From JBAXLO01 sp037134755 (GTDB lineage Bacteria > Bacteroidota > Bacteroidia > Bacteroidales > JACABE01), in assembly GCA_037134755.1 (NCBI GenBank), contig JBAXLO010000157.1, positions 1 through 11,093 on the forward strand: DNA of 11,093 bases. The letters run 5' to 3'. Shown in pieces: positions 1 to 6,775 of the stretch. Every line of letters begins with the position of its first letter. Position 1 is the first letter of the stretch. A program made the translations under genes and the position numbers. Under the pieces are notes generated by a model. That model was given only the letters and a program-made list of their open reading frames with translations. It searched no databases and had not been told where the DNA came from.

Positions 1-12
1 CCTTTGCCTTCA

Positions 13-40
13 TTCATAATTCATAATTCATAATTCATAA
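13..40. repeat. Heptamer tandem repeat, four TTCATAA units
   Basis: Four perfect head-to-tail copies of TTCATAA (13-19, 20-26, 27-33, 34-40) sit just upstream of the arginine deiminase promoter. The reverse complement, TTATGAA, recurs in arrays near 2091 and 8053, and related heptamers occur near 1347. This is a dispersed intergenic simple repeat; its function is unknown. Confidence 0.85.
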
Positions 41-45
41 TTTCA

Positions 46-76
46 TTTGTAAAGGTTGTAAAATACACTACTTTTG
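46..76 (+). promoter_or_regulatory. Bacteroidota-type promoter of the arginine deiminase gene
   Basis: A TTTG at 46-49 and TACTTTTG at 69-76 are separated by 19 bp. This matches the phylum's -33 (TTTG) and -7 (TAnnTTTG) elements and their usual spacing of about 19-21 bp. Transcription would begin only a few bases before the ATG at 91, giving a very short leader without a Shine-Dalgarno sequence. It is the best-formed promoter in the window. Confidence 0.7.
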
Positions 77-90
77 CAAAAAATTAGTAA

Positions 91-1341
91 ATGAAAGTTA
101 ATATTAATTCCGAAATAGGCGAATTACAAGGCGTAATTATTCATCATCCGGGTAGTGAAATCGAAAACATGACCCCTCAGAATGCTGAAAGAGCTTTGTA
201 TAGCGATATTTTAAACTTAACAGTAGCTACCAAAGAATATTGTGAATTTGAAGGCGTACTAAGGAAATATACTACCGTACACGAAGTAAAAGATTTACTT
301 ATAGAAGCCATACAAAGCGAAAACGTTAAAAGAGAATTAGCTTATAAAGTGTGTTCTAACGAAAAAGCAGAACATGTTTTAACCGATTTATTAGAATTAA
401 ATAATACTGATTTCGCCACTGCCATGATTGAAGGTGTGGAGATGAAGAAAGATAATTTAACTAATTTTTTAAGTCAGGAAAGATATTCATTACGCTCGTT
501 GCACAACTTCTTTTTTATGCGCGATGCTTCCGTTTCCATGTACAACAAGGTACTTATTAGCAAAATGGCTAACACCGTACGTGCCCGAGAAGCAATTATT
601 ATGGAAACTATCTTCGACCATAGCCATACCGTAAGTGCTAAGACTATTAATCCTCTTAATTATAAAGATTACGACCCCGAATTAACCATCGAAGGAGGTG
701 ATGTTTTAATAGCTCGCGAAGATGTGATATTGGTTGGATTAGGAAGCCGTTCGAATACCAAAGCTGTTGATTTTTTAATCGAAAGATTCAAAGAAAACAA
801 AACTACGATGAATATTGTAGTTCAGGAACTACCCTACAAACCCGAGTCTTTTATACATTTAGATATGGTGTTTACGTTTCTGGATGTTGATAAATGTATG
901 ATTTACGAGCCACTTATTGCGCGCCATAGCAAATATCAAACAGTGCATATTCAGATTGATAATGGTAAGGTTAAATTTATTCGTTACCGCAATAACTTTA
1001 TGGAAGCTTTGGCAACACTTAATTTTAATTTAAAACCAATTACCTGCGGCTTGTCTGATGACTTATGGATACAACAAAGAGAACAATGGCATAGTGCCGC
1101 TAATTTCTTTGCTCTAGGACCCGGCAAAGTGATGGGATACGCCCGCAATAGTTACACAATTGAAGAGCTTAACAAAAATGGATTTGAAGTTATTAAAGCC
1201 AGAGATATTGCCAAAGGTCGCAAAGACATGAAAGATTACAAAAGCTTTGTAGTTACCCTCGATGGCTCCGAACTACCAAGAGGTGGCGGCGGTGCAAGAT
1301 GTATGACTATGCCTGTATTGAGGGATACGATTAATTGGTAA
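91..1341 (+). CDS. arcA: Arginine deiminase
   Basis: This cytoplasmic enzyme hydrolyses L-arginine to L-citrulline and ammonia (EC 3.5.3.6), the first step of the arginine deiminase pathway. The 416-residue length is close to the family's roughly 410. The guanidine-modifying superfamily residues are all visible: MRD with Asp145, EGGD at 201-204, HLD at 256-258, and the nucleophile Cys404 in a glycine-rich GGGGARCM context. These correspond to the Asp/Glu/His/Asp/Cys set of characterised deiminases. The N-terminal SEIGEL and HHPGSE motifs are also typical, although the usual LLFDD segment reads ALYSD here. No ornithine carbamoyltransferase, carbamate kinase or arginine/ornithine antiporter gene lies nearby, so it is a solitary gene, the only one on the plus strand. 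The ATG fits the promoter 15 bp upstream. A different substrate in the same fold cannot be excluded. Confidence 0.9.
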   Translation: MKVNINSEIGELQGVIIHHPGSEIENMTPQNAERALYSDILNLTVATKEYCEFEGVLRKYTTVHEVKDLLIEAIQSENVKRELAYKVCSNEKAEHVLTDLLELNNTDFATAMIEGVEMKKDNLTNFLSQERYSLRSLHNFFFMRDASVSMYNKVLISKMANTVRAREAIIMETIFDHSHTVSAKTINPLNYKDYDPELTIEGGDVLIAREDVILVGLGSRSNTKAVDFLIERFKENKTTMNIVVQELPYKPESFIHLDMVFTFLDVDKCMIYEPLIARHSKYQTVHIQIDNGKVKFIRYRNNFMEALATLNFNLKPITCGLSDDLWIQQREQWHSAANFFALGPGKVMGYARNSYTIEELNKNGFEVIKARDIAKGRKDMKDYKSFVVTLDGSELPRGGGGARCMTMPVLRDTINW

Positions 1342-1346
1342 AATTT

Positions 1347-1402
1347 AATTACGAATTACGAATTACGAATTACGAAAATAATTCACAATTCATAATTAAT
1401 AA
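1347..1402. repeat. Heptamer array between convergent genes
   Basis: Four perfect AATTACG units (1347-1374) are followed, still in 7-bp register, by four diverged units: AAAATAA, TTCACAA, TTCATAA and TTAATAA (to 1402). The array fills nearly the whole 63-bp gap between the convergent stops of the deiminase gene and the antitoxin gene. There is no GC-rich hairpin here, so no classical terminator is visible for either gene. Confidence 0.8.
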
Positions 1403-1404
1403 TT

Positions 1405-1713
1405 TTAAAGTTGAAGTGTTATTTTCATGTGGCCACCAAGTCCTTGTTGAATTATTCTCATAAGTGTTGAAAGTCTAATATCACTTGCATTATTTTCTAT
1501 TCGTGAGATATATGATTTTTTAGTTCCGCATCTTTCGGCTAATTCTTCTTGTGTTATACCAAGTTTCATTCTAGCTTCCTCTATTAAAACTCCAAGTTTA
1601 AAAGCTTCAAATTCCTGCTCCCATTGTTCTCTTTTCTCTTCTCCTTGTTTGCCATATTTCTTGTCAAGGATCTCTTCTAAAGTAGTAATGTTTTTGTTAT
1701 TTATTTTTTTCAT
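1405..1713 (-). CDS. higA: HigA-like antitoxin, XRE-family HTH protein
   Basis: This is the probable antitoxin of a type II toxin-antitoxin pair: it should bind and neutralise the adjacent toxin and repress the operon. Its 102 residues hold a charged helical N-terminal part (1-38) and a Cro/C1-type helix-turn-helix at about 40-95. LGITQEELAERCG forms the second helix and KKSYISRIEN (65-74) the recognition helix. It lies downstream of the toxin and overlaps it by 17 bp, the toxin-first order typical of higBA. Its ATG follows a strong GGAGG at 1723-1727, unusual in this phylum, so the antitoxin can be initiated independently inside the toxin's 3' end. Which HigA subfamily it belongs to cannot be fixed by eye. 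Confidence 0.85.
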   Translation of the reverse strand: MKKINNKNITTLEEILDKKYGKQGEEKREQWEQEFEAFKLGVLIEEARMKLGITQEELAERCGTKKSYISRIENNASDIRLSTLMRIIQQGLGGHMKITLQL

Positions 1714-2041
1714 TATAGTATTCCTCCATTATTTTAATTGCACGTTCTAATTCATTTTTTGGTGTTTTCTGTGTCTTTTTATGAAAAGCATTTCCAAGAA
1801 CAACCAAATTATCTTTATCAAAGAAAGAAAATATTCTATAAATATTACCCTCTGATTCTACCCTTATTTCATAAAGACCCTTAGTCCCTTTTAAGTGTTT
1901 AAAATACTTCAAAGGCAAATGCCTAAGTACTCTTAATAAGTTTAAGGTCCATTCTATCTTAGTTTGAACCTTATCAGGTTGTCTTTCATAAAAATCAAGG
2001 AAATAATTTTTATAAGCAATTACTTGTCTAACAATTTCCAT
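1697..2041 (-). CDS. higB: HigB-like toxin, RelE/ParE superfamily (Gp49-like)
   Basis: This is the likely toxin of the pair. HigB/RelE-fold proteins are mostly ribosome-dependent mRNA endonucleases that act in the cytoplasm; the activity here is inferred from family resemblance. Its 114 residues show the Gp49-like signature: FKHLKGTKGLYEIRV (47-61), IYRIFSFF (67-74) and the C-terminal AFHKKTQKTP (85-94) with its basic cluster. A helical N-terminal half (QPDKVQTKIEWTLNLLRVL) precedes the beta-sheet. It is the first gene of the pair, 99 bp below the stop of the glycosyltransferase gene, with its own -7 box. The box ends only 4 bp before the ATG, so its message may be leaderless. No frameshift or missing segment is apparent, so the module looks intact. 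Confidence 0.87.
   Translation of the reverse strand: MEIVRQVIAYKNYFLDFYERQPDKVQTKIEWTLNLLRVLRHLPLKYFKHLKGTKGLYEIRVESEGNIYRIFSFFDKDNLVVLGNAFHKKTQKTPKNELERAIKIMEEYYNEKNK
1723..1727 (-). promoter_or_regulatory. Strong Shine-Dalgarno of the antitoxin
   Basis: On the minus strand GGAGG lies 9 nt before the antitoxin ATG (1713), within the toxin's Met-Glu-Glu codons. No other protein gene in the window has such a site. It supports the 1713 start and suggests high antitoxin translation independent of the toxin. Confidence 0.7.
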
Positions 2042-2045
2042 TCGG

Positions 2046-2053
2046 CAAAGTTA
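2046..2053 (-). promoter_or_regulatory. -7 box of the higBA operon
   Basis: TAACTTTG on the minus strand matches TAnnTTTG exactly. No good TTTG lies about 19 bp upstream, which is common for regulated promoters. The toxin ATG begins 4 bp after the box, so the transcript should start at or very near the start codon. Confidence 0.5.
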
Positions 2054-2090
2054 ACTATTCGGATAACATTTACCTAATTTTTATATTTAT

Positions 2091-2108
2091 TTATGAATTA
2101 TGAATTAT
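2091..2108. repeat. Short heptamer array, TTATGAA
   Basis: Two TTATGAA units (2091-2097, 2098-2104) and a partial third lie upstream of higBA. They are the reverse complement of the TTCATAA array at 13-40, so the deiminase-higBA block is bracketed by inverted heptamer arrays. Confidence 0.7.
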
Positions 2109-2140
2109 TTTAAAACCATATTCTAAAAACATATTTTAAA

Positions 2141-4225
2141 TTAAGGGATGCTACCTATGGTAATTTGAAAATCATCAACAAAGGCAGAGCCTTCGCCATT
2201 GTACCAGATATATATTAATAGTTCTTTGCCAACTAATTTGTCATTTGCTTCAAAAGTTAATTTAACTTGCTCCCATCCATTTTTAACTTGACAAATGGTA
2301 TTACTTGTGATATAAAATTCATTTGCATCCTCCAAGGTAGCAACTAATAAGCAATTCTTATCAGTAGATTTCTTCCAAAGTGTAACTTCATAATTGTTTC
2401 CTGATTTAACCTCATTAATCTTAACTTTACTGCCCCAAGGATGCGCTTTATCCAGTAATTGTGAATACTTACCTGAGAATGCAGTTGAACTATTTCTAAT
2501 ATTATTATCATTACTGAATTTATATTTAGAGTTGGTTTCAAAACAATTACTATCAGATGCAACAGTTTCCATATCACATTTTATCGTCTCATAAAGATAG
2601 AAGTTAATTAACGTGTTTTTATTAATAGTAAGCTTGTAAACAACATCATATTTTGATTTAAACACTTCATTTATTTCAATAGTTTTATCACCATTACTGT
2701 TGAAAAAATTAAATTTATTTTTAATCTCTTTATTAAAATCTTCTTCATTGGCATCCGTAGCATCTAAAGCTCCATACACATATAAACAATCGTATTTCTT
2801 AAGTATTTCCATCAAACTAGAACTCATATTCCATTTATAATATTTGTTATCCCATGGAATATAAAAATAAGTGTTAGGATATAATTTATTCAATCTTTCA
2901 TAATAAATATCTCTATATTTACCTGTCCATATTGCTGCAAAATACAATGAATAATCTATAGCAGATGCACCAAAATAATTAGGGATAACTATCATTGGTT
3001 TACCGGCAATATTTTCTTTTATAAAGCTATAAGTACTCATTCGGGAGGCAGTATGTTCTTTGTTTTTATTATTATGAAGATTTAAACCAATCAAACCAAA
3101 TCCAATTATAAATAGTATTGAAACTATTTTTATTATCTTTAGATTTAAAGATTTCAAATAAGATATATATACTATCCCCAACTCATAAAGAATATAAGTT
3201 GTAAGCATCATCGAAGGGATTAAATACCTATAAGCAAAATGTTTGGAAGTTAACACAATCTGAATCGTAAATACAACAAATATAGTTAGTAAAAGAATAT
3301 AATTCTTAACTCTTTTCTTTTTAATTAAAGTTAGAACTAAAACAGTTATAAGTAATAATAGATATGTTATTGAAAAGAATATTTTATTGATCATTATGCT
3401 TTTAAGATTAATAAAAAACATATTAACATCAATAATCTTAGACTCTCCTTTTCCGTATTGACCTGTATGCAATGCTATTCCCTTTAACCAATCGTAAAAC
3501 CTATGGTATTGCATAACTACCGGGAATGCAATTAACATAGCTAATACTCCTGTTAAAATCAGGTAATAAATCCGATATTTATTATTAGAAAAAAGTATTA
3601 ATGGGATAAATAAAAGAGGTAAGAATGTTAATTTTGTTGCTATTCCAAGTGCTGCTATTATGGCAAAATATACTACAGCTTTATATTCACTAATTAATTC
3701 TTTACTAAGAATTACAAGTAATATGGTGTACCATATCATTACTATTATTAAAAAGTTTTCGGCACATATATAAGCACTTGAGTTAAGGAATTCAATTGAA
3801 GTAAATGGGACTAACTGTAATAAAATTGATAAGTAAAAGTTGCCGGTATATTTATAAACTATAAGTCCTAAAAATAATATGGATAAAAGAGTAGTAATTA
3901 GCAATGAGATTCTGACTGCAAAAATATATTTCTCTGAATGCAATAAAAAATCATCCGTTAAAGTAATACTATGGTTAGTTAATAAGTGTGTTGCTTTTAC
4001 CACAACAGCACTTAATAAATACAAACTAGTGGCAGGATTCTCAATACTCAATATCTCATATTGTCCATTTGCCAGATTTACCGAACTGATAACATGTGTA
4101 TATTCAGGATCAACAGTTCCTATTGAAGCCAGATTTATTTCTTTAATATTATAACATAGAGTAAAAAGCAATAAAATCGGAATAATAAAGAGTAAACCTT
4201 TAGTTGAGAAAAGTTTTTGTTTCAT
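2141..4225 (-). CDS. Membrane glycosyltransferase, GT-C-like, with carbohydrate-binding-like C-terminus
   Basis: This probable polytopic inner-membrane glycosyltransferase resembles the GT39/ArnT/PMT group, which move sugars from polyprenyl-phosphate donors on the periplasmic side. About ten hydrophobic segments are visible, at roughly 11-27, 103-124, 129-147, 156-174, 184-213, 221-240, 283-301, 308-326, 333-353 and 365-383. The first periplasmic loop carries Asp39-Pro-Glu41, the place of the family's catalytic acidic motif, and later ENPATSLYL. Residues 384-694 are soluble, presumably periplasmic. The last 145 or so resemble a CBM4/9-like jelly roll (YEVTLWKK, WEQVKLTF, FVDDFQI). The total of 694 residues exceeds a plain ArnT (about 550) because of this tail. 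Substrate and acceptor are unknown. No TAnnTTTG box is visible upstream; a cluster of inverted TGTATTT motifs lies about 105 bp before the ATG. The family call is by topology and motif, not by strong identity. Confidence 0.65.
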   Translation of the reverse strand: MKQKLFSTKGLLFIIPILLLFTLCYNIKEINLASIGTVDPEYTHVISSVNLANGQYEILSIENPATSLYLLSAVVVKATHLLTNHSITLTDDFLLHSEKYIFAVRISLLITTLLSILFLGLIVYKYTGNFYLSILLQLVPFTSIEFLNSSAYICAENFLIIVMIWYTILLVILSKELISEYKAVVYFAIIAALGIATKLTFLPLLFIPLILFSNNKYRIYYLILTGVLAMLIAFPVVMQYHRFYDWLKGIALHTGQYGKGESKIIDVNMFFINLKSIMINKIFFSITYLLLLITVLVLTLIKKKRVKNYILLLTIFVVFTIQIVLTSKHFAYRYLIPSMMLTTYILYELGIVYISYLKSLNLKIIKIVSILFIIGFGLIGLNLHNNKNKEHTASRMSTYSFIKENIAGKPMIVIPNYFGASAIDYSLYFAAIWTGKYRDIYYERLNKLYPNTYFYIPWDNKYYKWNMSSSLMEILKKYDCLYVYGALDATDANEEDFNKEIKNKFNFFNSNGDKTIEINEVFKSKYDVVYKLTINKNTLINFYLYETIKCDMETVASDSNCFETNSKYKFSNDNNIRNSSTAFSGKYSQLLDKAHPWGSKVKINEVKSGNNYEVTLWKKSTDKNCLLVATLEDANEFYITSNTICQVKNGWEQVKLTFEANDKLVGKELLIYIWYNGEGSAFVDDFQITIGSIP

Positions 4226-4329
4226 TTTAAAATATTAGTATTTATTTAATAATCTATTAAAATTTAGTATTAATTAAAGATGTAAAATTACATTTTAATT
4301 TAATACGTAGATAGTTTTCAATAAAAATA

Positions 4330-4381
4330 ATGTGTATTTATTGTGTCGACGGAAATGACACGACAAATACATGTGTATTTA
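4330..4381. promoter_or_regulatory. Inverted/direct repeat cluster, possible operator
   Basis: The 11-mer ATGTGTATTTA occurs at 4330-4340 and again at 4371-4381. Between them, TGTATTTATTGTGTC (4333-4347) pairs with GACACGACAAATACA (4357-4371), with one mismatch and one G-T pair. AAATACA (4365-4371) and TGTATTT (4374-4380) form a second, perfect inverted pair around TG. Three copies of one 7-mer in 50 bp upstream of the glycosyltransferase gene suggest a regulator site, or the hairpin of a small element. No known operator is recognised. Confidence 0.4.
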
Positions 4382-4430
4382 ACTACAGGAAGCTATTAAT
4401 CATGAATATAATAGTTAAAAATGGAAGCAA

Positions 4431-4465
4431 TTACTAGGCAATTGGAATCGCCAATTATTAAGTAA
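4431..4465. other. Structured hairpin with symmetric internal loop
   Basis: TTACT (4431-4435) pairs with AGTAA (4461-4465), and AATTGG (4440-4445) pairs with CCAATT (4451-4456). They are separated by a symmetric 4x4 internal loop and closed by a 5-nt loop. It lies between the repeat cluster and the terminator of the next gene, so the 303-bp gap 4226-4528 is mostly structured DNA. No gene is convincing in it. Confidence 0.4.
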
Positions 4466-4471
4466 CAATAC

Positions 4472-4507
4472 AAAAAAACCTTCATCAAACTAATGATGAA
4501 GGTTTTT
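4472..4507 (-). terminator. Intrinsic terminator of the beta-barrel gene
   Basis: A perfect 14-bp stem (4474-4487 with 4494-4507) with core CCTTCATCA / TGATGAAGG and a 6-nt loop is followed on the minus strand by a U tract. It lies 21 bp beyond the stop at 4529. A/T runs on both sides could make it bidirectional. Its core equals that of the terminator at 5458-5490. Confidence 0.85.
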
Positions 4508-4528
4508 ATTTATAAGAATCAAATTGTA

Positions 4529-5374
4529 TTAAAATTTATATTTTAAAGCAACAGAAATACCTAAAGAAGAATTGTGATAGGTAAAAGTTGTATTAGGATA
4601 ATTACCCATCCAGTAATAAGGGAAGGCTTGGGTGGTAAACGGATGTATATTATCTTCCGAAAGTATAGAATTATTGTTAACTATATCCTTTATACCATAA
4701 CAATAATTAATTAATACCGGCAACGAAAACTTAGAGTTGATTTTATATTCAATACCTGCTTTAAACATAAATCCATAATCAAGTCTATAAAAAGGTATCT
4801 CATTATTCAGAAAATAATAGTCTTTAGAATAATTATTAGATGTCGAACCAAAAGTATTAGTAGTTCCGCTAGCATTTTCATAATTCATATAGTTATTAAA
4901 ATTATATCCCATCGAAATGTTATAATTAAGCAGATATGCAATATAAATACCTGCTCCGGTAGTAAAGGTTAAACTTTTCTTAAGTTTAAAATTATAATGA
5001 AACAAAATGGGCATTTGTAGATAATTTAGTTTGATATTATAAAAATAAATCGCAGAAATTGAATCAGAACTATTCCATGTATAATCTTTGTAATTTTGTC
5101 CTTTCTGAGCGTATTCAATTCCTAAACTAATTCCCATATTATTATTAAAGAAATAATAGGTATTTAGACCGGCATTAAATTTAATTGTTGGTTTTTTTAG
5201 CATCTTTATTTCAGATGCGGCGTTTAAATAGTCATCATAATCATATTCGTTCCCCATCGAGAAATATGGAGATGCGACAGCCTCAATACTCCAGCCTTTT
5301 TGCGAATAAACTATTTTGTTTGGTATAAATGTTAAGACTAAAAATATTATTGTTAAAAGATTTATTTTTTTCAT
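4529..5374 (-). CDS. Exported outer-membrane beta-barrel (OmpBB/porin-like) protein
   Basis: The probable outer-membrane protein has 281 residues if started at the ATG 5374. The N-terminus MKKINLLTIIFLVLTFIPNK and the following IVYSQ form a clear signal peptide, cleaved near residue 25. The mature part alternates polar and hydrophobic residues in amphipathic strands rich in Tyr, Asn and Gly (GISLGIEYAQKG, LTFTTGAGIYIAYLL, FKAGIEYKINSKFSLPV) and ends in Phe (LKYKF), the aromatic C-terminal signature of Bam-inserted barrels. This is the pattern of the OMP_b-brl_2 family of Bacteroidota; ligand and role are unknown. A longer reading from a TTG at 5443 is rejected because the -7 box at 5400-5407 lies downstream of it. 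The gene stands alone, bracketed by two terminators with the same stem core. Confidence 0.78.
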   Translation of the reverse strand: MKKINLLTIIFLVLTFIPNKIVYSQKGWSIEAVASPYFSMGNEYDYDDYLNAASEIKMLKKPTIKFNAGLNTYYFFNNNMGISLGIEYAQKGQNYKDYTWNSSDSISAIYFYNIKLNYLQMPILFHYNFKLKKSLTFTTGAGIYIAYLLNYNISMGYNFNNYMNYENASGTTNTFGSTSNNYSKDYYFLNNEIPFYRLDYGFMFKAGIEYKINSKFSLPVLINYCYGIKDIVNNNSILSEDNIHPFTTQAFPYYWMGNYPNTTFTYHNSSLGISVALKYKF

Positions 5375-5399
5375 GACATTGTAAATTTGATAATAATTG

Positions 5400-5407
5400 C
5401 AAATATA
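5400..5407 (-). promoter_or_regulatory. -7 box of the beta-barrel gene
   Basis: TATATTTG on the minus strand matches TAnnTTTG, 25 bp before the ATG at 5374. No strong -33 TTTG is seen at the expected distance. The box decides the start codon, since the upstream TTG at 5443 would lie outside the transcript. Confidence 0.55.
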
Positions 5408-5457
5408 CAAAAAATAAACTAATGATATATCGAAATAAATCAATATTGTTCCAAAAT

Positions 5458-5490
5458 AAAAAAACCTTCATCAAATTCATGATGAAGGTT
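5458..5490 (-). terminator. Intrinsic terminator of the acetate kinase gene
   Basis: An 11-bp stem (5463-5473 with 5480-5490) with core CCTTCATCA / TGATGAAGG and a 6-nt loop is followed on the minus strand by a run of U (5464 down to 5458). It lies 36 bp after the ackA stop. Its stem core is the same as that of the terminator at 4472-4507. Confidence 0.87.
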
Positions 5491-5526
5491 CCCATTATTT
5501 ATTTATTAATTATTCGGATAATTAAC

Positions 5527-6738
5527 TTAGTTTCCCACACAACATACAATATTATAGGTATCAGTAGCAATTACAAGTTCTTCGTTAGTAGTAACCACCA
5601 TCACTTTAACTTTAGATTCGTCTTTGCTAATCACAGCATCAACACCTCTAAGTCCTTTATTCTTCTTATGATCGAACTGAATCCCCATATATTCCATATC
5701 CTTACAAACACCTTCACGAAGTTCACATGCATTTTCACCAATACCACCGGTAAATATTACCAAATCAACACCACCCATTGCAGCAGCATAAGAACCGATA
5801 TATTTTTTTACACGATAATCGAACATCTGTAAAGCTATCTTAGCTCTTTCGTTACCTCCTTCAGCAGCTTTTTCAATGTCACGCATATCAGATGACACTC
5901 CCGAAACACCAAGCATACCACTGCGTTTGTTAAAAAGATCGTTGGTAGCCTTCATGCTCAAATCTTCCTTTTCAGCAAGGAACAATGTAATACCAAGATC
6001 TACATCACCGCAACGAGTACCCATTAATAAACCTTCAACAGGTGTAAATCCCATTGAAGTATCAACAGAATTACCCTTTTTAATAGCAGCAACAGAAGCT
6101 CCATTACCTAAATGACAAGTGATAATATTAATTTTCTCGAAGTTTAATCCTAAGATATCACATGCTTTTTGAGCAACAAACTTATGACTTGTTCCGTGGA
6201 ATCCATAACGTCTAACGCGATATTTTTCGTAATATTCGTAAGGGATGCCATACAAATAAGCAAAAGGTTCCATAGTTTGATGAAATGAAGTGTCAAATAC
6301 TGCCACCTGAGGAACATTTGGCAATATGGCTTCAATACATAAAATACCTCTTAGATTGGCAGGATTATGTAAAGGAGCAAGTTCAAACAATCTTTCGATA
6401 TCTTTTTTTACAAACTCATCTACTTTTACACTGCCTTTAAAGTTTTCGCCACCATGAGCTACTCTATGTCCAACAGCATATATTTCTTTTTCGTCTTTTA
6501 TTACACCATGAACAGGGTCTTTAAGTGTCAATAAAATTAAATTAATCCCTGTCTGATGATCAGGAATGTTTTTTACGAGTTTAAACTTATCTTTGTTCTT
6601 AGGTTGGTGAGTAAGTTCGGCATTTTCCATGCCAATTCTTTCAAGTAAACCCTTCGCTAATAAATCTGCATTGTGCGACATGTCGATCAATTGATATTTA
6701 ATTGAAGAACTGCCGCAATTTAAAACGAGTATTTTCAT
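5527..6738 (-). CDS. ackA: Acetate kinase
   Basis: This cytoplasmic enzyme interconverts acetyl phosphate plus ADP with acetate plus ATP (EC 2.7.2.1), the ATP-yielding step of acetate fermentation. The 403 residues match the family length of about 400. Diagnostic motifs are present: VLNCGSSSIKY with Asn7, VGHRVAHGG with Arg92, VFDTSFHQTM with Asp149, RYGFHGTSHK with His181, HLGNGAS (209-215), LLMGTRCGDVD with Arg242, FTGGIGENA (329-337) and TNEE near 385. These align, one residue shifted, with the catalytic Arg91/Asp148/His180/Arg241 of the Methanosarcina enzyme. Phosphotransacetylase (pta), usually adjacent, is absent, so ackA is a single-gene unit with its own -7 box and terminator. The tail VCCVGN has a Cys pair that is not part of the active site. 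Confidence 0.97.
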   Translation of the reverse strand: MKILVLNCGSSSIKYQLIDMSHNADLLAKGLLERIGMENAELTHQPKNKDKFKLVKNIPDHQTGINLILLTLKDPVHGVIKDEKEIYAVGHRVAHGGENFKGSVKVDEFVKKDIERLFELAPLHNPANLRGILCIEAILPNVPQVAVFDTSFHQTMEPFAYLYGIPYEYYEKYRVRRYGFHGTSHKFVAQKACDILGLNFEKINIITCHLGNGASVAAIKKGNSVDTSMGFTPVEGLLMGTRCGDVDLGITLFLAEKEDLSMKATNDLFNKRSGMLGVSGVSSDMRDIEKAAEGGNERAKIALQMFDYRVKKYIGSYAAAMGGVDLVIFTGGIGENACELREGVCKDMEYMGIQFDHKKNKGLRGVDAVISKDESKVKVMVVTTNEELVIATDTYNIVCCVGN

Positions 6739-6775
6739 TATATTATGAAATTAAAAAGGATTAAAAATTATTCGA

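Noticed and set aside
3879..4154. Plus-strand 91-codon ORF inside the glycosyltransferase gene
   Set aside because: It lies wholly opposite the first membrane segments and loop of a coherent 694-residue protein, with no start signals of its own.
4330..4437. Plus-strand ORF of 35 codons (ATG 4330 to TAG 4437)
   Set aside because: It runs through the inverted-repeat cluster, has no ribosome-binding site or -7 box, and its sequence has no recognisable features. The open frame is probably chance.
5375..5443. N-terminal extension of the beta-barrel protein from a TTG at 5443
   Set aside because: It would put about 23 residues ahead of an obvious signal peptide, and the -7 box at 5400-5407 lies inside the extension, so the transcript would not contain it.
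5422..5832. Plus-strand 136-codon ORF over the end of acetate kinase
   Set aside because: It overlaps the strongly supported ackA on the opposite strand and the ackA terminator, and its composition is that of a reverse-strand shadow.
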